Of a stretch of DNA of 64,000 nt, positions 53,140-62,348 are shown piece by piece (positions within the stretch are counted from its first letter, which is position 1; every line of letters starts with the position of its first letter). The position numbers were made by a program, and so were the translations under genes. Source of the DNA: DASVEE01 sp036380735. Lineage in GTDB: Bacteria > Acidobacteriota > Thermoanaerobaculia > Gp7-AA8. Below the pieces are notes generated by a model that made no database searches, was not told the origin of the DNA, and saw nothing but the letters and a program-made list of their open reading frames with translations. The DNA is taken from contig DASVEE010000044.1 in NCBI GenBank assembly GCA_036380735.1, positions 1 to 64,000 of the forward strand, given 5' to 3'.

Positions 53140-53177
53140 TTGACAAAGCATGGCTTCGGACGTATTTATAAGTGTCA
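53140..53177 (+). promoter_or_regulatory. Promoter and shared operator of the XRE gene
   Basis: TTGACA (53140-53145) is followed by TATTTATAAG and the word TATAAGTGTCA (53167-53177), the inverse of TGACACTTATA at 50804-50814. The site overlaps the likely ATG 53177. It fits an autoregulated operator, as inference. Confidence 0.5.
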
Positions 53178-53644
53178 TGCTGTACTACGAACAGATTCGC
53201 GAGGCACGACTCGCGGCCAACCTGACGATCAGTGACGTCTCCCGCCTCACCGGCATCCCCCGCTACCAGTACAAGGCGTTCGAGGATGGGACGTGGAACG
53301 TGACGATGACGCGGCTGGAAAAAATCCTCGACGTCATTCCCAACCTGCCGCCGCTGCAGATGGGGAAGGCGACGCTGGTCACCACCCGCCCGGAGCTGCT
53401 GGAAGTGCATGCCACGGTGTCGGCGCTCTGCGCGACGATCGACGTGCTGCAGGCGGCGGCGCACCAGGCGAAGGTGATGCTGGAGCAGAAACTGAAGTCG
53501 CCGCTGATCGTGGAAGGGCGCGATCCGGACGTCGATCCGGAGCTGATCCGGAAGCTGACGGAGGAAGCCAATCGCGGCAAAGCGGTGAAGAACGCGCCGC
53601 CGAAAGCGACCGCCGCCCGGCGCCGCGTACGCAACTCGCAGTAA
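53177..53644 (+). CDS. XRE-type regulator with extended C-terminus
   Basis: The 155-residue protein has an N-terminal helix-turn-helix (IREARLAANLTISDVSRLTGIPRYQYKAFEDGTWNVTMTRLEKIL, quoted in parts: NLTISDVSRLTGIPRYQ and FEDGTWNVT) and a helical C-terminus with a basic end. ATG 53177 is used; ATG 53150 upstream is possible. It likely controls itself and the protease cluster through the shared TGACACTTATA site. Confidence 0.7.
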   Translation: MLYYEQIREARLAANLTISDVSRLTGIPRYQYKAFEDGTWNVTMTRLEKILDVIPNLPPLQMGKATLVTTRPELLEVHATVSALCATIDVLQAAAHQAKVMLEQKLKSPLIVEGRDPDVDPELIRKLTEEANRGKAVKNAPPKATAARRRVRNSQ

Positions 53645-53695
53645 GTGGAAGAAGTCAGGGTAGGGAAATCCGCTTGCGGATCACTCCTCTGACAG

Positions 53696-53866
53696 ATGGC
53701 GCTTCCAAAAACGTTGGCGTTCCTCCGCACGCTTCCCTCACAGCGCAGGGCGCGACCCCGCGTGACGTTCGTCCAGCAGGCAACGGAAGCGGAGCGCCGC
53801 ACCGCGCACGAGCTGTGGCTGCAGATCCAGCACGGCAGCTCCGACAGCAACTACCGGCCGCACTGA
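53696..53866 (+). CDS. Possible small protein of 56 residues
   Basis: An ORF reads MALPKTLAFLRTLP and later TFVQQATEAERRTAHELWLQ, an amphipathic helix, before its stop. No ribosome binding site is strong. It lies just after the XRE gene and may belong to the same transcript, but could be chance. Confidence 0.35.
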   Translation: MALPKTLAFLRTLPSQRRARPRVTFVQQATEAERRTAHELWLQIQHGSSDSNYRPH

Positions 53867-54121
53867 CGGCGCGGCAGAGCCATTCGCCTGGTTGACAGTC
53901 GCTCATCCCGATGTTTCCACTCACGATTGACTTACTCCGTGAGCAGTTCAGGAATCTATGGCCGTATGCCCGCCAGCATGTTTGAGCTGGATCAGTTTCC
54001 CCGGCAAATGTCGGCCAATTGCCACCCTCGTCAAATGTGAGCCGATTTTTCGAACGACTCAGCGGAAACGAGTGCGTCCGATACTTCCTCGAGCCGATCC
54101 CCCTCTTCCGACGCTCGCGCC

Positions 54122-54276
54122 GAACGGCGGCGCCAGTCTGGAGTTCATGCAAGCCAGCGCCGACCGCATCGCCGCGCTCGTTCCACGCCCTGCGCAAGAC
54201 GCTCGAAGGGCAGGCGCATCAAGCGGCGCCCGAAGTCATGGCGCCGGTGTTGATCGAGTTCTTCACCGGGTCGTGA
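54122..54276 (+). pseudogene. Fragment of the alpha/beta hydrolase gene
   Basis: The sequence matches bases 37386-37542 of the lipoprotein hydrolase gene closely (NGGASLEFMQASADRIAAL and later EGQAHQAAPEV...VLIEFF), but a two-base deletion shifts the frame in the middle. The start of the gene is missing. It is a truncated, frameshifted duplicate. Confidence 0.85.
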
Positions 54277-54437
54277 TGCAGCAAAAGGCGCGATTCGTGG
54301 CTACCACTCGCGCGGTCTGAGCCACCCAATCCCTCCCGCGTCTGCCGCGCCGTCACTGAGCTGCGCTCGCTTGACTTGGGGGTGCGGCCACGACATAAGG
54401 ACGGAGTTTCATCACAATCGAATGAGCAGGAGGCACC

Positions 54438-57179
54438 ATGTCGCTGGTCGCTTATTGCAGCACCGCACTCATCGCCTCGGTCCTCGGCGCGATCACCGTG
54501 CCGGAACCGTGCAGCCGGACGGACCGCTTCAGCCTCTCGGGGCCGGCGGCTCAGGTGCTGACCTCGATCGAAGCGGATTCGGAAGCGATTGCCAACTCGC
54601 CGGTGCCTTTGAACCGGCTGCTGTCGACGTGCAACAAGCTGGAGTCGGTACGGATCGACGGCCCGGCGATCTTCACCGGTGCACGCGACATCATCAGCAT
54701 GGCCAACCATGAAGTCGACATCGCCATGTTCGTCTGGGAGTCCGACAGCCAGGCGGCGCGGCTCATTGGCGACGGCCTCATTGCGGCGCAGGCGCGTCGC
54801 ACGTCGACCAATCCCCTGCTCGTGCGCATCGTCGTCGACGAAGTCGAGGAGCTGAGTGTCAACCGGACGATCAACAACCTCTGGAACTCGCAGAAGGACT
54901 GGATCAACCGCGGACTGGACACGTCACGCGTCGTGCTCCAGCTGGCGACCGCCGCTCGAGCGACGTTCGCGGCCGCGGCCATGCACGACAAGGTCATCGT
55001 CGTGGACGGGCGGTGGGTGCTGGTCACGGGAGCCAATGTGGAGCGGATTCACGATGCCGGCGCGCCGTGGCACGACACCGGGTACATCGTCCAGGGCGAC
55101 GCCGCTCAATCCGCCCTGGCTGCATTCGACGGCGTCTGGACGAACGACCGGACGTACCACTGGCACTGTGCCACCCAATCCTTCTCCTTCGACTGCAACA
55201 AGCGCACTCACTACCTGCAACCCAAGCGATCGTGGATGCCGGCGTTCGGCACACAGCGCCCCGGGCACGTGCCCGTGCTGGCGGTCGGGCGCAACAAACA
55301 ACAGTTGTTCTTCACCAGCACGCGCAACCCGCAGGACATCGCATGGCTCACGGCGATGAGCCGCGCCACCTCGCAGATCCATATCGAGTCGCCGAATATC
55401 AACGACGATGCGTTTCAGGGCGCGGTCCTCGCCGCCGTCAACCGCGGCGTCACGGTCCGGCTCATCACCTCGATGGGTTTCAACGACGCCGGCGAAGACG
55501 CCCCGTCCCTCGGCGGAGACAACCTGGAGATCGCCGCGCGCCTGCGGCAGGCGGTGCGCAATCTGCCACTGTCACTGCAGGAGCGCCTGCAGTTCCGCTG
55601 GTACAGCTACGACGGGATCAATCCCGTCACCGAGAACGGTCCTCGCGCCAGCCACACGAAGTTCATGACCGTCGACGGCATGCTGGGGATCGTCGGTTCC
55701 GGAAATCAGGACACGGTCTCGTGGGACATCTCGCACGAATTCAACCTGCTCCTCGACGAGGTGAATGCAACGTCGTACCTCGACAATGCCCTCTTCTACC
55801 CGGACTGGAATCGCGCCATCACGTCGTACCTCGAGTTCTATGAAGGGAACAGCGGGACGCAGGATGCCGTCTGTGCGTTCGCGGCGACGCGGTTGCGCAG
55901 CGTCGAGTTCTACGATCCGCCGTTCGACGGCACCGACTGGCGGTGCAACAACGACGAAGCCCGTTCCGTGCTGCTCCACGACATCGCCGCCGGCAGCGTC
56001 TTCCGCCTTTACGACGATCCGGGGGGCATGTACCAGGATGACGACTGGACCGAGATCATCGCCAAGCGGGCGGTGTCACGGAAGTACATCGACTCCTTCG
56101 AGCAGGCCTTCGAAGACGACGACGTCCGGGTGATCCACCATCGCGACAACGGTCTCGACGGAAAGGTGTCGCGAGTGGAGGTCGTCGCGAGTCCCACGGG
56201 CGCGGTCGTCGATCTCTACGAGGGCAACGGCGCGTCGCAGAATCTCGTCTGCTCCAACCGCGTCACCGGCACGCGCTCGATCAACCTCACCACGGACTCG
56301 TACTGCAACAACGACGAGGCCCGCTCGCTGATGCTTTACGACTTCCCGACCGACAAGGTCCTCTTCGTCTACGACAGCTCCAGCGGCAGCACCGGCGACG
56401 ACTGGGCAGTGATCGTGCCGCAACGTTTCATCAAGCGAGCGGTGGTCGGTTCCTTCGAAAGCTCCTTCACGAACGCCGACGTGCGCGTGTGCGCGTTCTA
56501 CCGGGACAACCTGGACGGCAAGGTGTCCCGCGTGCGGATCGGCGATCGCAGTGAGGCGTATGGCCTCTGCGGAGTGACTGCCCCGCCGCCGCCCCCGCCC
56601 ACCGCGACGTGCGGCAACGGCATCTGTGAATCGGGCGAGAGTTGCCGCACCACCGGTTTGGCCGGTCAGTGCCAGTCGGACTGCGGCTGTTGCAGCGGCT
56701 GGGTCCCGGTCTGTTTCGTGGCCGGTACCGCCGTCTCGCTGGCCGACGGCTCGACGAAGCCGATCGAACGAGTCGCTGTCGGCGACGTGGTCCTCTCCTA
56801 CGACGAGGCCACCGGCACGATCGTGCATGCACAGGTCAGCAAGACGTTCGAACACACGGACGTTCACACGAGCCTCGTCGAGGTGGATGGCCACCTGCAG
56901 GCCACGGCCGACCATCCCTTCTACGTTCGCGGCAGGAAGGAGCCGGTCCGCGCAGCCGATCTGCGCCCGGGGGATCAGTTGATCACGCTGAACGGCCTGA
57001 AGGCGCTGGCGCCGCGCAGGGTCACCACGACCCGGCCGCTGCCGGCGCCCGGAACCGTGTACAACATCGAAGTGAACGGCCCGCACAACTACTTCGCCGC
57101 GGGTGTGCTCGTGCACAACAAGACTGCCGTCGGAGGATGCCAGCCGGCCGACGGAGGTGGTGGAGAGCCGATTCAGTAG
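54438..57179 (+). CDS. Secreted PLD-like protein with C-terminal Hint domain
   Basis: The 913-residue product has an N-terminal hydrophobic segment, then a phospholipase D-like domain with two HxKx4D-type motifs (HDKVIVVD at 183-190 and HTKFMTVD at 406-413). Two repeats of about 110 residues follow (468-582 and 594-701), each with CNNDEARS. A Pro-rich linker and a Cys-rich stretch (CGNGICESGESC) lead to a Hint domain from Cys759 (CFVAGTAVSLADG) through TADHPFYV (block B, His826) to VHN at 892-894. Only 19 residues follow the Asn. The Hint residues suggest self-cleavage, as in inteins, BIL domains and Hedgehog. AGGAGG precedes the ATG. Confidence 0.8.
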   Translation: MSLVAYCSTALIASVLGAITVPEPCSRTDRFSLSGPAAQVLTSIEADSEAIANSPVPLNRLLSTCNKLESVRIDGPAIFTGARDIISMANHEVDIAMFVWESDSQAARLIGDGLIAAQARRTSTNPLLVRIVVDEVEELSVNRTINNLWNSQKDWINRGLDTSRVVLQLATAARATFAAAAMHDKVIVVDGRWVLVTGANVERIHDAGAPWHDTGYIVQGDAAQSALAAFDGVWTNDRTYHWHCATQSFSFDCNKRTHYLQPKRSWMPAFGTQRPGHVPVLAVGRNKQQLFFTSTRNPQDIAWLTAMSRATSQIHIESPNINDDAFQGAVLAAVNRGVTVRLITSMGFNDAGEDAPSLGGDNLEIAARLRQAVRNLPLSLQERLQFRWYSYDGINPVTENGPRASHTKFMTVDGMLGIVGSGNQDTVSWDISHEFNLLLDEVNATSYLDNALFYPDWNRAITSYLEFYEGNSGTQDAVCAFAATRLRSVEFYDPPFDGTDWRCNNDEARSVLLHDIAAGSVFRLYDDPGGMYQDDDWTEIIAKRAVSRKYIDSFEQAFEDDDVRVIHHRDNGLDGKVSRVEVVASPTGAVVDLYEGNGASQNLVCSNRVTGTRSINLTTDSYCNNDEARSLMLYDFPTDKVLFVYDSSSGSTGDDWAVIVPQRFIKRAVVGSFESSFTNADVRVCAFYRDNLDGKVSRVRIGDRSEAYGLCGVTAPPPPPPTATCGNGICESGESCRTTGLAGQCQSDCGCCSGWVPVCFVAGTAVSLADGSTKPIERVAVGDVVLSYDEATGTIVHAQVSKTFEHTDVHTSLVEVDGHLQATADHPFYVRGRKEPVRAADLRPGDQLITLNGLKALAPRRVTTTRPLPAPGTVYNIEVNGPHNYFAAGVLVHNKTAVGGCQPADGGGGEPIQ

Positions 57180-57191
57180 CGAAGGGGGAAA

Positions 57192-57224
57192 GCGGAGAGT
57201 CTTCTTCGGATGAAGACTCTCCGC
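57192..57224. terminator. Bidirectional terminator hairpin
   Basis: Perfect 13-base arms (GCGGAGAGTCTTC and GAAGACTCTCCGC) with a 7-base loop lie between the convergent PLD-Hint and AbgT genes. Confidence 0.8.
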
Positions 57225-57228
57225 GGGA

Positions 57229-58788
57229 TCAGGGATAGGTGTAGGGCGCCTGCAGGCCGAGAGGAATTCCGAGCGCCCACATCACCGTGAGGAAGAGGCT
57301 CCAGGAGACGAGGAACGCAATCGAGTACGGCAGCATCATCGAAACCACGGTGCCGATGCCTGCCGACTTCACGTAGCGCTGGCAGAAGACGACGACGAGG
57401 GGAAAGTAGGGCATCAGCGGCGTGATGATGTTGGTCGACGAGTCGCCGACGCGATACGCCGCCTGGGTCAGTTCGGGAGAGAGGCCGAGCTGCATGAGCA
57501 TCGGAACGAAGATGGGAGCGAGCAGCGCCCATTTCGCCGAGGCCGACCCGATCAGCAGGTTGACTCCAGCGGTCAGGAGGATGATGCCGACGATGGTCAC
57601 CTGGCCCGGCAGCCCGAGCGTCTTCAGCACACCGGCTCCCTTGAGGGCGATCAGTGCGCCGAGATTCGACTCCCCGAACGAGGCGATGAACAGCGAGGCG
57701 AAGAAGGCCATCACGATGTAGTACGCCATCGTGCCCATCGACTTCGTCATTCCCTTGATGATGTCGCGATGCGACGCGATCGTCTTCGCCGCGTAGCCGT
57801 AGACGATGCCGGGGACGAGGAAGAAGAGGAAGATCAGCGGCACGATCGACTGCATCAGCGGCGCCGTGCTCGCGGTCAGAGACCCTTCGGGCGACCGCAG
57901 CGGCGAGCCGGCAGGCGCCGCGGCAACGGCCAGCAGAATCGCGGCAACGAGCGTGGCCAGCAGCGCCATCACCAGCCCGCGCTTTTCCCGCGGCCCGAGA
58001 TCCTCGATTTTGGTGAACTCGCTGGTGTCGCCGTCCACGGGGACAGACTTCAGGCGAGGCTCGATGACGCGGTCCGTCAGGTACCAGCCGACCGCGATGA
58101 TCAGCACACTGGAGAGAGCCGTGAACGTCCAGTTCGAGAGCGGGTTCACGGTGCGCGCGGGATCGATGATGTTCGCGGCCGCCTGGGTCAGGCCCGCGAG
58201 CAGCGGATCGAGACTCGATGGAACGAAGTTCGCGCTGAACCCGCCGGACACGCCCGCGAACGCCGCCGCGATTCCGGCCAGCGGATGCCGCCCCGCCGCG
58301 TAGAAAATCACGGCGCCGAGCGGAATCACGAGGACGTATCCCGCGTCCGCCGCCGTGTGGCTGACGATGGCCACCAGGATGAGCATCGGCGTCAGCAGCA
58401 CGCGCGCGGTCACGTTCAGCATCGCCTTCAGCCCGGCGTTGATGAAGCCGGTGTGCTCCGCCACGCCGACACCGAGGAGCGCAACGAGCACCACGCCCAG
58501 AGGGTGGAAGCTCGTGAAGATCGTGACCATGCGGGAGAGAAAGTTGACCAGGTTCGGTCCCGCCAGCATGTTCTTCACCGCGATCGGCGCCTTCGTCCGC
58601 GGGTCGATCTCCGCGAACTGAACGGTCGCCAGCAGCGCCGAAGCGATCCAGACCAGGACCAGAAAAATCAGGAAGAGGGCGGCGGGGTCCGGAAGCCGGT
58701 TACCGATGGCCTCGATGGTATCCAGGGCTCGATCGACGAATCGCCGGGGACGGCGGACGGGCTTGTCGTCACCTTCATCAATACTCAT
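57229..58788 (-). CDS. AbgT-family transporter
   Basis: The 519-residue polytopic protein fits AbgT: DPAALFLIFLVLVWIASALL, NLVNFLSRMV, VSHTAADAGYVLVIPLGA, AGVSGGFSANFVPSSLDPLLAGLT and SSTNIITPLMPYFPLVVVFCQRY. AbgT members import p-aminobenzoyl-glutamate or export sulfonamide-type compounds. It lies upstream-adjacent in opposite order to the NamZ-like gene, so its substrate could be a peptide-like wall fragment; this is only a suggestion. Confidence 0.9.
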   Translation of the reverse strand: MSIDEGDDKPVRRPRRFVDRALDTIEAIGNRLPDPAALFLIFLVLVWIASALLATVQFAEIDPRTKAPIAVKNMLAGPNLVNFLSRMVTIFTSFHPLGVVLVALLGVGVAEHTGFINAGLKAMLNVTARVLLTPMLILVAIVSHTAADAGYVLVIPLGAVIFYAAGRHPLAGIAAAFAGVSGGFSANFVPSSLDPLLAGLTQAAANIIDPARTVNPLSNWTFTALSSVLIIAVGWYLTDRVIEPRLKSVPVDGDTSEFTKIEDLGPREKRGLVMALLATLVAAILLAVAAAPAGSPLRSPEGSLTASTAPLMQSIVPLIFLFFLVPGIVYGYAAKTIASHRDIIKGMTKSMGTMAYYIVMAFFASLFIASFGESNLGALIALKGAGVLKTLGLPGQVTIVGIILLTAGVNLLIGSASAKWALLAPIFVPMLMQLGLSPELTQAAYRVGDSSTNIITPLMPYFPLVVVFCQRYVKSAGIGTVVSMMLPYSIAFLVSWSLFLTVMWALGIPLGLQAPYTYP

Positions 58789-58928
58789 CGGCTCTCCTTT
58801 CGCGTCGCGCGAGTCTAGGAGTCTGCACGGGACGAAGCAATACCGGAGATGACTTCATCACTGGCGGGAGCCGGCGCCAGGGAGGTCACGGATAGGACGG
58901 ATGGGTTGGATGACCGCATCCGGGGCGC

Positions 58929-60176
58929 CTACTCGTACAGCAGGTACGGTTTGCGGGTCTCGCGGAACTCCAGCGCCTCGCGCTCCCACTCGTCGAGGAG
59001 CGCCGGCAGCGTTCCGCCATCGATGGCCAGGCGCACTTTGTCGGAGCCGGTGAGGCGGTCGATCGTCGCGGTCCAGGCGAAGTCGCGCGGGTGCTGCCGC
59101 CGGATCTCGTCGATCATCAGCAGGGACGTGCGCACGGGGCGGTACACCTCTCGATCCGTCACCACGAAACGAATCGCGGGGATGGTCTGCCCGCCGTGCT
59201 TCGCGGCCGTGGGCGCGACCGGCATGGTGATGGCCTCGAAGCGGACGCCGGGAAGCGCGCGTGCGTTCATCGTGCGCGCGACCTGCGCGGCGTCGAGCCA
59301 TGGGGCTCCGATCTGCTCGAACGGGCGGTCCGTGCCTCGCCCTTCCGTGAGCGTCGTCCCCTCGAAGTAGACGGTGCCGGGATAGCTCGTCAGCGCCGCC
59401 AGCGACCGCAGGTTCGGCGACGGGTTCACCCACGGCAGCCCGGTGTCGTCCATCCATTGCGAGCGCCGCCAGTGCGCCGCCTTCGCCACGATCAGCTCCG
59501 CGCCGATGCCGTACTTCACGTTGAAGAGCGTGGCCAGCTCACCGACCGTCATGCCATGACGCGCCGGGATCGGATACATCCCCACGAACGACTTGAACCG
59601 CGGGTCGAGCAGTGCCCCTTCGACGATCTCGCCGCCGATCGGATTGGGGCGGTCCAGCACGACGAAGGGAATGCCCTTTTCGCGCGCGGCCTGCATCGCC
59701 AGCGCCATCGTGGAGACGTAGGTCCACGTGCGGCCCCCGACCTCCTGCAGGTCGTAGAGCAGCACCTCGACGTCCTTCAGCGACGCCGCCGTCGGACCGC
59801 GATCCTCGGACAGGTACAGCGAATGGATCGGGACGCCCGTCCTGGCGTCGACCTCGTCGCGGATCGTCTCCCCCGCTTCAACGTTCCCGCGGATGCCGTG
59901 CTCCGGAGCCAGCAGCGCCACCAGCTTCAGATCCTTGTGCCGGGCGATGAGGTCGATATCCGATACGCCGGCGCGGTCGATGCCGCTCTGGTTCGTGATG
60001 AGCCCCACGCGTTTCCCGCGCAGCGACGCCGGCACGTCGGCAAGGAAAGTCTCGATGCCGGGGCGTACGACGGCAGCGGCGGGCGCCGGTGCGGCGGTGC
60101 GATCGTGCGCCGCCGTGCAGGCGACAGAGAGAAGGAGTGCGGCGGTGAGCGACGCGCGTCGTGTTTTGCTGGTCAT
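58929..60176 (-). CDS. NamZ-like exo-N-acetylmuramidase (DUF1343) lipoprotein
   Basis: The 415-residue protein starts with a lipoprotein signal (ALLLSVAC) and has the DUF1343 sequence pattern: VGLITNQSG, LLAPEHGIRGN, IHSLYLSEDRGPT, DLQEVGGRTWTYVSTM, VLDRPNPIGGE and TTLTEGRGTDRPFEQIGAPW. NamZ removes N-acetylmuramic acid from the end of peptidoglycan chains. The AbgT gene is the next gene downstream. ATG 60176 was chosen as the start with a proper signal sequence. Confidence 0.85.
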   Translation of the reverse strand: MTSKTRRASLTAALLLSVACTAAHDRTAAPAPAAAVVRPGIETFLADVPASLRGKRVGLITNQSGIDRAGVSDIDLIARHKDLKLVALLAPEHGIRGNVEAGETIRDEVDARTGVPIHSLYLSEDRGPTAASLKDVEVLLYDLQEVGGRTWTYVSTMALAMQAAREKGIPFVVLDRPNPIGGEIVEGALLDPRFKSFVGMYPIPARHGMTVGELATLFNVKYGIGAELIVAKAAHWRRSQWMDDTGLPWVNPSPNLRSLAALTSYPGTVYFEGTTLTEGRGTDRPFEQIGAPWLDAAQVARTMNARALPGVRFEAITMPVAPTAAKHGGQTIPAIRFVVTDREVYRPVRTSLLMIDEIRRQHPRDFAWTATIDRLTGSDKVRLAIDGGTLPALLDEWEREALEFRETRKPYLLYE

Positions 60177-60217
60177 CGATGAGCTGCGCGATGTTACACG
60201 CGCCGCCGGGGTCCTGC

Positions 60218-61162
60218 TCAACCGTGCCGGCGCAGATGGCGCAGCTTGTCGGTATTGCGCATGACGTACAGCGCGCGAATGACGCCGTCTTCGATCTCGA
60301 ACGCGGCGGTCTGCACGACGCCATCCGAGCTGTCGACGATGACGCCGGGGAGTCCGTTGATGGTGGCGAAGCGGAGCCGGAAATCGTCGCGCCACCAGGC
60401 GCCCGCGCGTTTGCGTGTGGCCTCGACCAGGAACTGTGCCGCGCGGTCGGCGCCTTCGATGGCCTCGAGCGCCGCTCGCACCTTGCCGCCGCCATCCGTC
60501 ACGATGCGCACGTCGCTCGCGAGCAGTTGCGTCAGCGCGTCGAGATCGCCCGACTGGGTGGCCGCAACGAATGCGGACATGAGCTGCGCATGCTTCGCAT
60601 CGAGGCCGGTGTTGCGCTCGGGCGGCGCGGTCGCGCCGCGTGGCCGCGCTTCCCGGACGTGCGCGCGTGCTCGAGACGCAAGCTGCCGGCAGGCGGCTTC
60701 GCTGCGGTCCAGAGCCGCGGCAACTTCGCTGAACGAGAAGTCAAACACCTCGCGCAGCAGGAAGGCCGCACGCTCCAGGGGCGACAGCCGGTCGAGCGTC
60801 AACAGCAGCGCGATCGACAAATCCTCGGCCAGTTCCGTGCGGCTGTCGGGCGCCAGCGCTGCCGTGTCGACGACCGGCTCAGGCAGCCACGGACCGACAT
60901 ACTCCTCACGTCGTGCCCGCGCCGACGTCAGCATGTCGAGACAGAGGCGCGTCGTCGTGGTCATGAGAAACGCTCGCGGATCCAGCACCTTGCCGCGATC
61001 CGCCCCGTGCCAGCGCAAGTAAGCTTCCTGCACCGCGTCCTCGGCGTCCGCCATCGAGCCGAGCATGCGATAGGCGAGACCGAGCAGGCGCCCACGATAC
61101 GGCTCGAAGCTGGCAGCGGGATTCGACAGGGGATGCTCGCTGGACATCGCGCCATCCATCAT
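60218..61162 (-). CDS. ECF41-like sigma factor
   Basis: The 314-residue protein has sigma region 2 (LLGLAYRMLGSMADAEDAVQEAYLRW) and region 4 (LSPLERAAFLLREVFDFSFSEVAAALDRSEAACRQLASRARAHV). It also has the YVGPWLPEP linker and a C-terminal SnoaL-like domain, as in the ECF41 group, where the extension controls activity. No dedicated anti-sigma gene is visible. The start is uncertain (ATG 61162, 61159 or 61147). Confidence 0.88.
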   Translation of the reverse strand: MMDGAMSSEHPLSNPAASFEPYRGRLLGLAYRMLGSMADAEDAVQEAYLRWHGADRGKVLDPRAFLMTTTTRLCLDMLTSARARREEYVGPWLPEPVVDTAALAPDSRTELAEDLSIALLLTLDRLSPLERAAFLLREVFDFSFSEVAAALDRSEAACRQLASRARAHVREARPRGATAPPERNTGLDAKHAQLMSAFVAATQSGDLDALTQLLASDVRIVTDGGGKVRAALEAIEGADRAAQFLVEATRKRAGAWWRDDFRLRFATINGLPGVIVDSSDGVVQTAAFEIEDGVIRALYVMRNTDKLRHLRRHG

Positions 61163-61166
61163 TGCA

Positions 61167-61493
61167 TCAAGCGATGCGGCGGGAGCGCGCGAGAGCCAGA
61201 CCGCCGAGGATAATGGCGATCAGCCCGACGACCATGGCGAGGACTGCGCCGCCGACACCGTTGCCGGTGCCGACACCGCCACCGGCGGTGGCGACGACCA
61301 GCCCACCGATGAGCAGCCCGATCGGCCCCAGTACCAGCGTCACGATGGCCCGGCGCCGCTGGCCAGCGGAACGCGCCACAGCCAGCGCACCGAGGACGAC
61401 GCCGATGAGCCCCGCCACGATGGCCACGACGGACCCGAATCGCCCGAGGCTGAACGCCGGCGTCACCGCGGCAAGGAATGCGTAGTTGATCAT
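61167..61493 (-). CDS. Small four-helix membrane protein
   Basis: The 108-residue protein has four hydrophobic segments with Gly-rich turns (VVAIVAGLIGVVLGALAVARS, LVLGPIGLLIGGLVVATAG, GAVLAMVVGLIAIILGG). It is probably in the same operon as the ECF sigma factor, whose ATG lies only four bases after its stop. AGGAGGGG precedes ATG 61493. Function is unknown; a membrane partner of the sigma factor is possible. Confidence 0.7.
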   Translation of the reverse strand: MINYAFLAAVTPAFSLGRFGSVVAIVAGLIGVVLGALAVARSAGQRRRAIVTLVLGPIGLLIGGLVVATAGGGVGTGNGVGGAVLAMVVGLIAIILGGLALARSRRIA

Positions 61494-61563
61494 CTGACCC
61501 CTCCTGTTCCGCGTGAGACGGGATAGGGCGGCGGATTGTGACATCCGTGCGGGACGGGGGCAC

Positions 61564-61700
61564 GATGGGACGGATGGGACGGATGGGACGGATAGGACAG
61601 AACCTTCGAGCAAAGGGTGTCGGTTCGGTTCTGTCCCATAGATCCTATTCGTCCCATAGGTCCTATCCGTCCTATAGGTCCCATCCGTCCCATCGGTCCC
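61564..61700. repeat. 9-bp-unit array O, large hairpin
   Basis: Units GGGACGGAT (three in a row) and AGGACAGA are followed by a central TTCGAGCAAAGGG segment and a long inverted series TCCCATAGATCCTATTCGTCCCAT. It is the longest arm pair of the family and lies between two minus-strand genes. Confidence 0.85.
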
Positions 61701-61705
61701 CTCCC

Positions 61706-62338
61706 TCACCTTGGCCGGCGCACCGCCCTCAACTTGCCACTCTTGCCGCCGCCGCAGAAAAACCGGTCGGCGCCGTCGGACTCCAGGCCTGAAACGAACA
61801 CGCCCGGCGGCATGTCCACGCTTTCCAGCACCTCGCCGGTCTGCGGATCGACGTGGCGGAGGGTGCTCTCGTCGCCTTCCCAGGTGGCGTGCCATAGCTC
61901 TCCGTCGACCCAGGTGACGCCGGTGACGAAGCGGTTGGACTCGATGGTGCGGAGGATCGCGCCGGTCTCCGGGTCGATCTGGTAGATCTTCCGCTCCCGG
62001 TAGTGGCCGACCCACAGCGTCCCCTCGGCCCACGTCAGGCCGGAGTCGCCGCCTTTACCCGGCGCCGGGATCGTGGTCAGCACCTGCCCCGTCCGGGGGT
62101 CGATCTTCTGGATGCGATCCTCGGCGAGCTGGAACAGGTGCTGGCCGTCGAACGCCGTCCCGGCATGCGCCGCGAGATCGAGCGTGCGCACCGTCTCCCC
62201 GCTCGCGGGGTCGAGCGCGTTCAACCTGTCGCCGGACGCAAACCAAACCCGCTGGCCGTCATACGTCACGCCATGCACGCCGTCGACACCAGGAAAGGGA
62301 CCATATTCACGCACGATTTCAGCCGCTGAGCTCTTCAT
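61706..62338 (-). CDS. Beta-propeller (PQQ/Vgb-like) protein
   Basis: The 210-residue protein has repeated strands of the pattern GLTWAEGTLWVGHYRERKIYQIDPETGAI and VTWVDGELWHATWEGDESTLRHVDPQTGEV (partly quoted), which is a beta-propeller with WVG and DPxTG words. The related virginiamycin B lyases and glutaminyl cyclotransferases share this fold, but no active-site residues are recognised here. The start is ATG 62338 or 62347. The array O hairpin lies directly after its stop. Confidence 0.75.
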   Translation of the reverse strand: MKSSAAEIVREYGPFPGVDGVHGVTYDGQRVWFASGDRLNALDPASGETVRTLDLAAHAGTAFDGQHLFQLAEDRIQKIDPRTGQVLTTIPAPGKGGDSGLTWAEGTLWVGHYRERKIYQIDPETGAILRTIESNRFVTGVTWVDGELWHATWEGDESTLRHVDPQTGEVLESVDMPPGVFVSGLESDGADRFFCGGGKSGKLRAVRRPR

Positions 62339-62348
62339 GCGCTCCATC

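Larger units (their letters stand above)
53645..54437. other. Region with a small ORF and a decayed gene copy
   Basis: The stretch has a possible 56-codon ORF at 53696-53866 and the fragment of the hydrolase gene at 54122-54276. Otherwise I see no supported feature. Confidence 0.5.
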
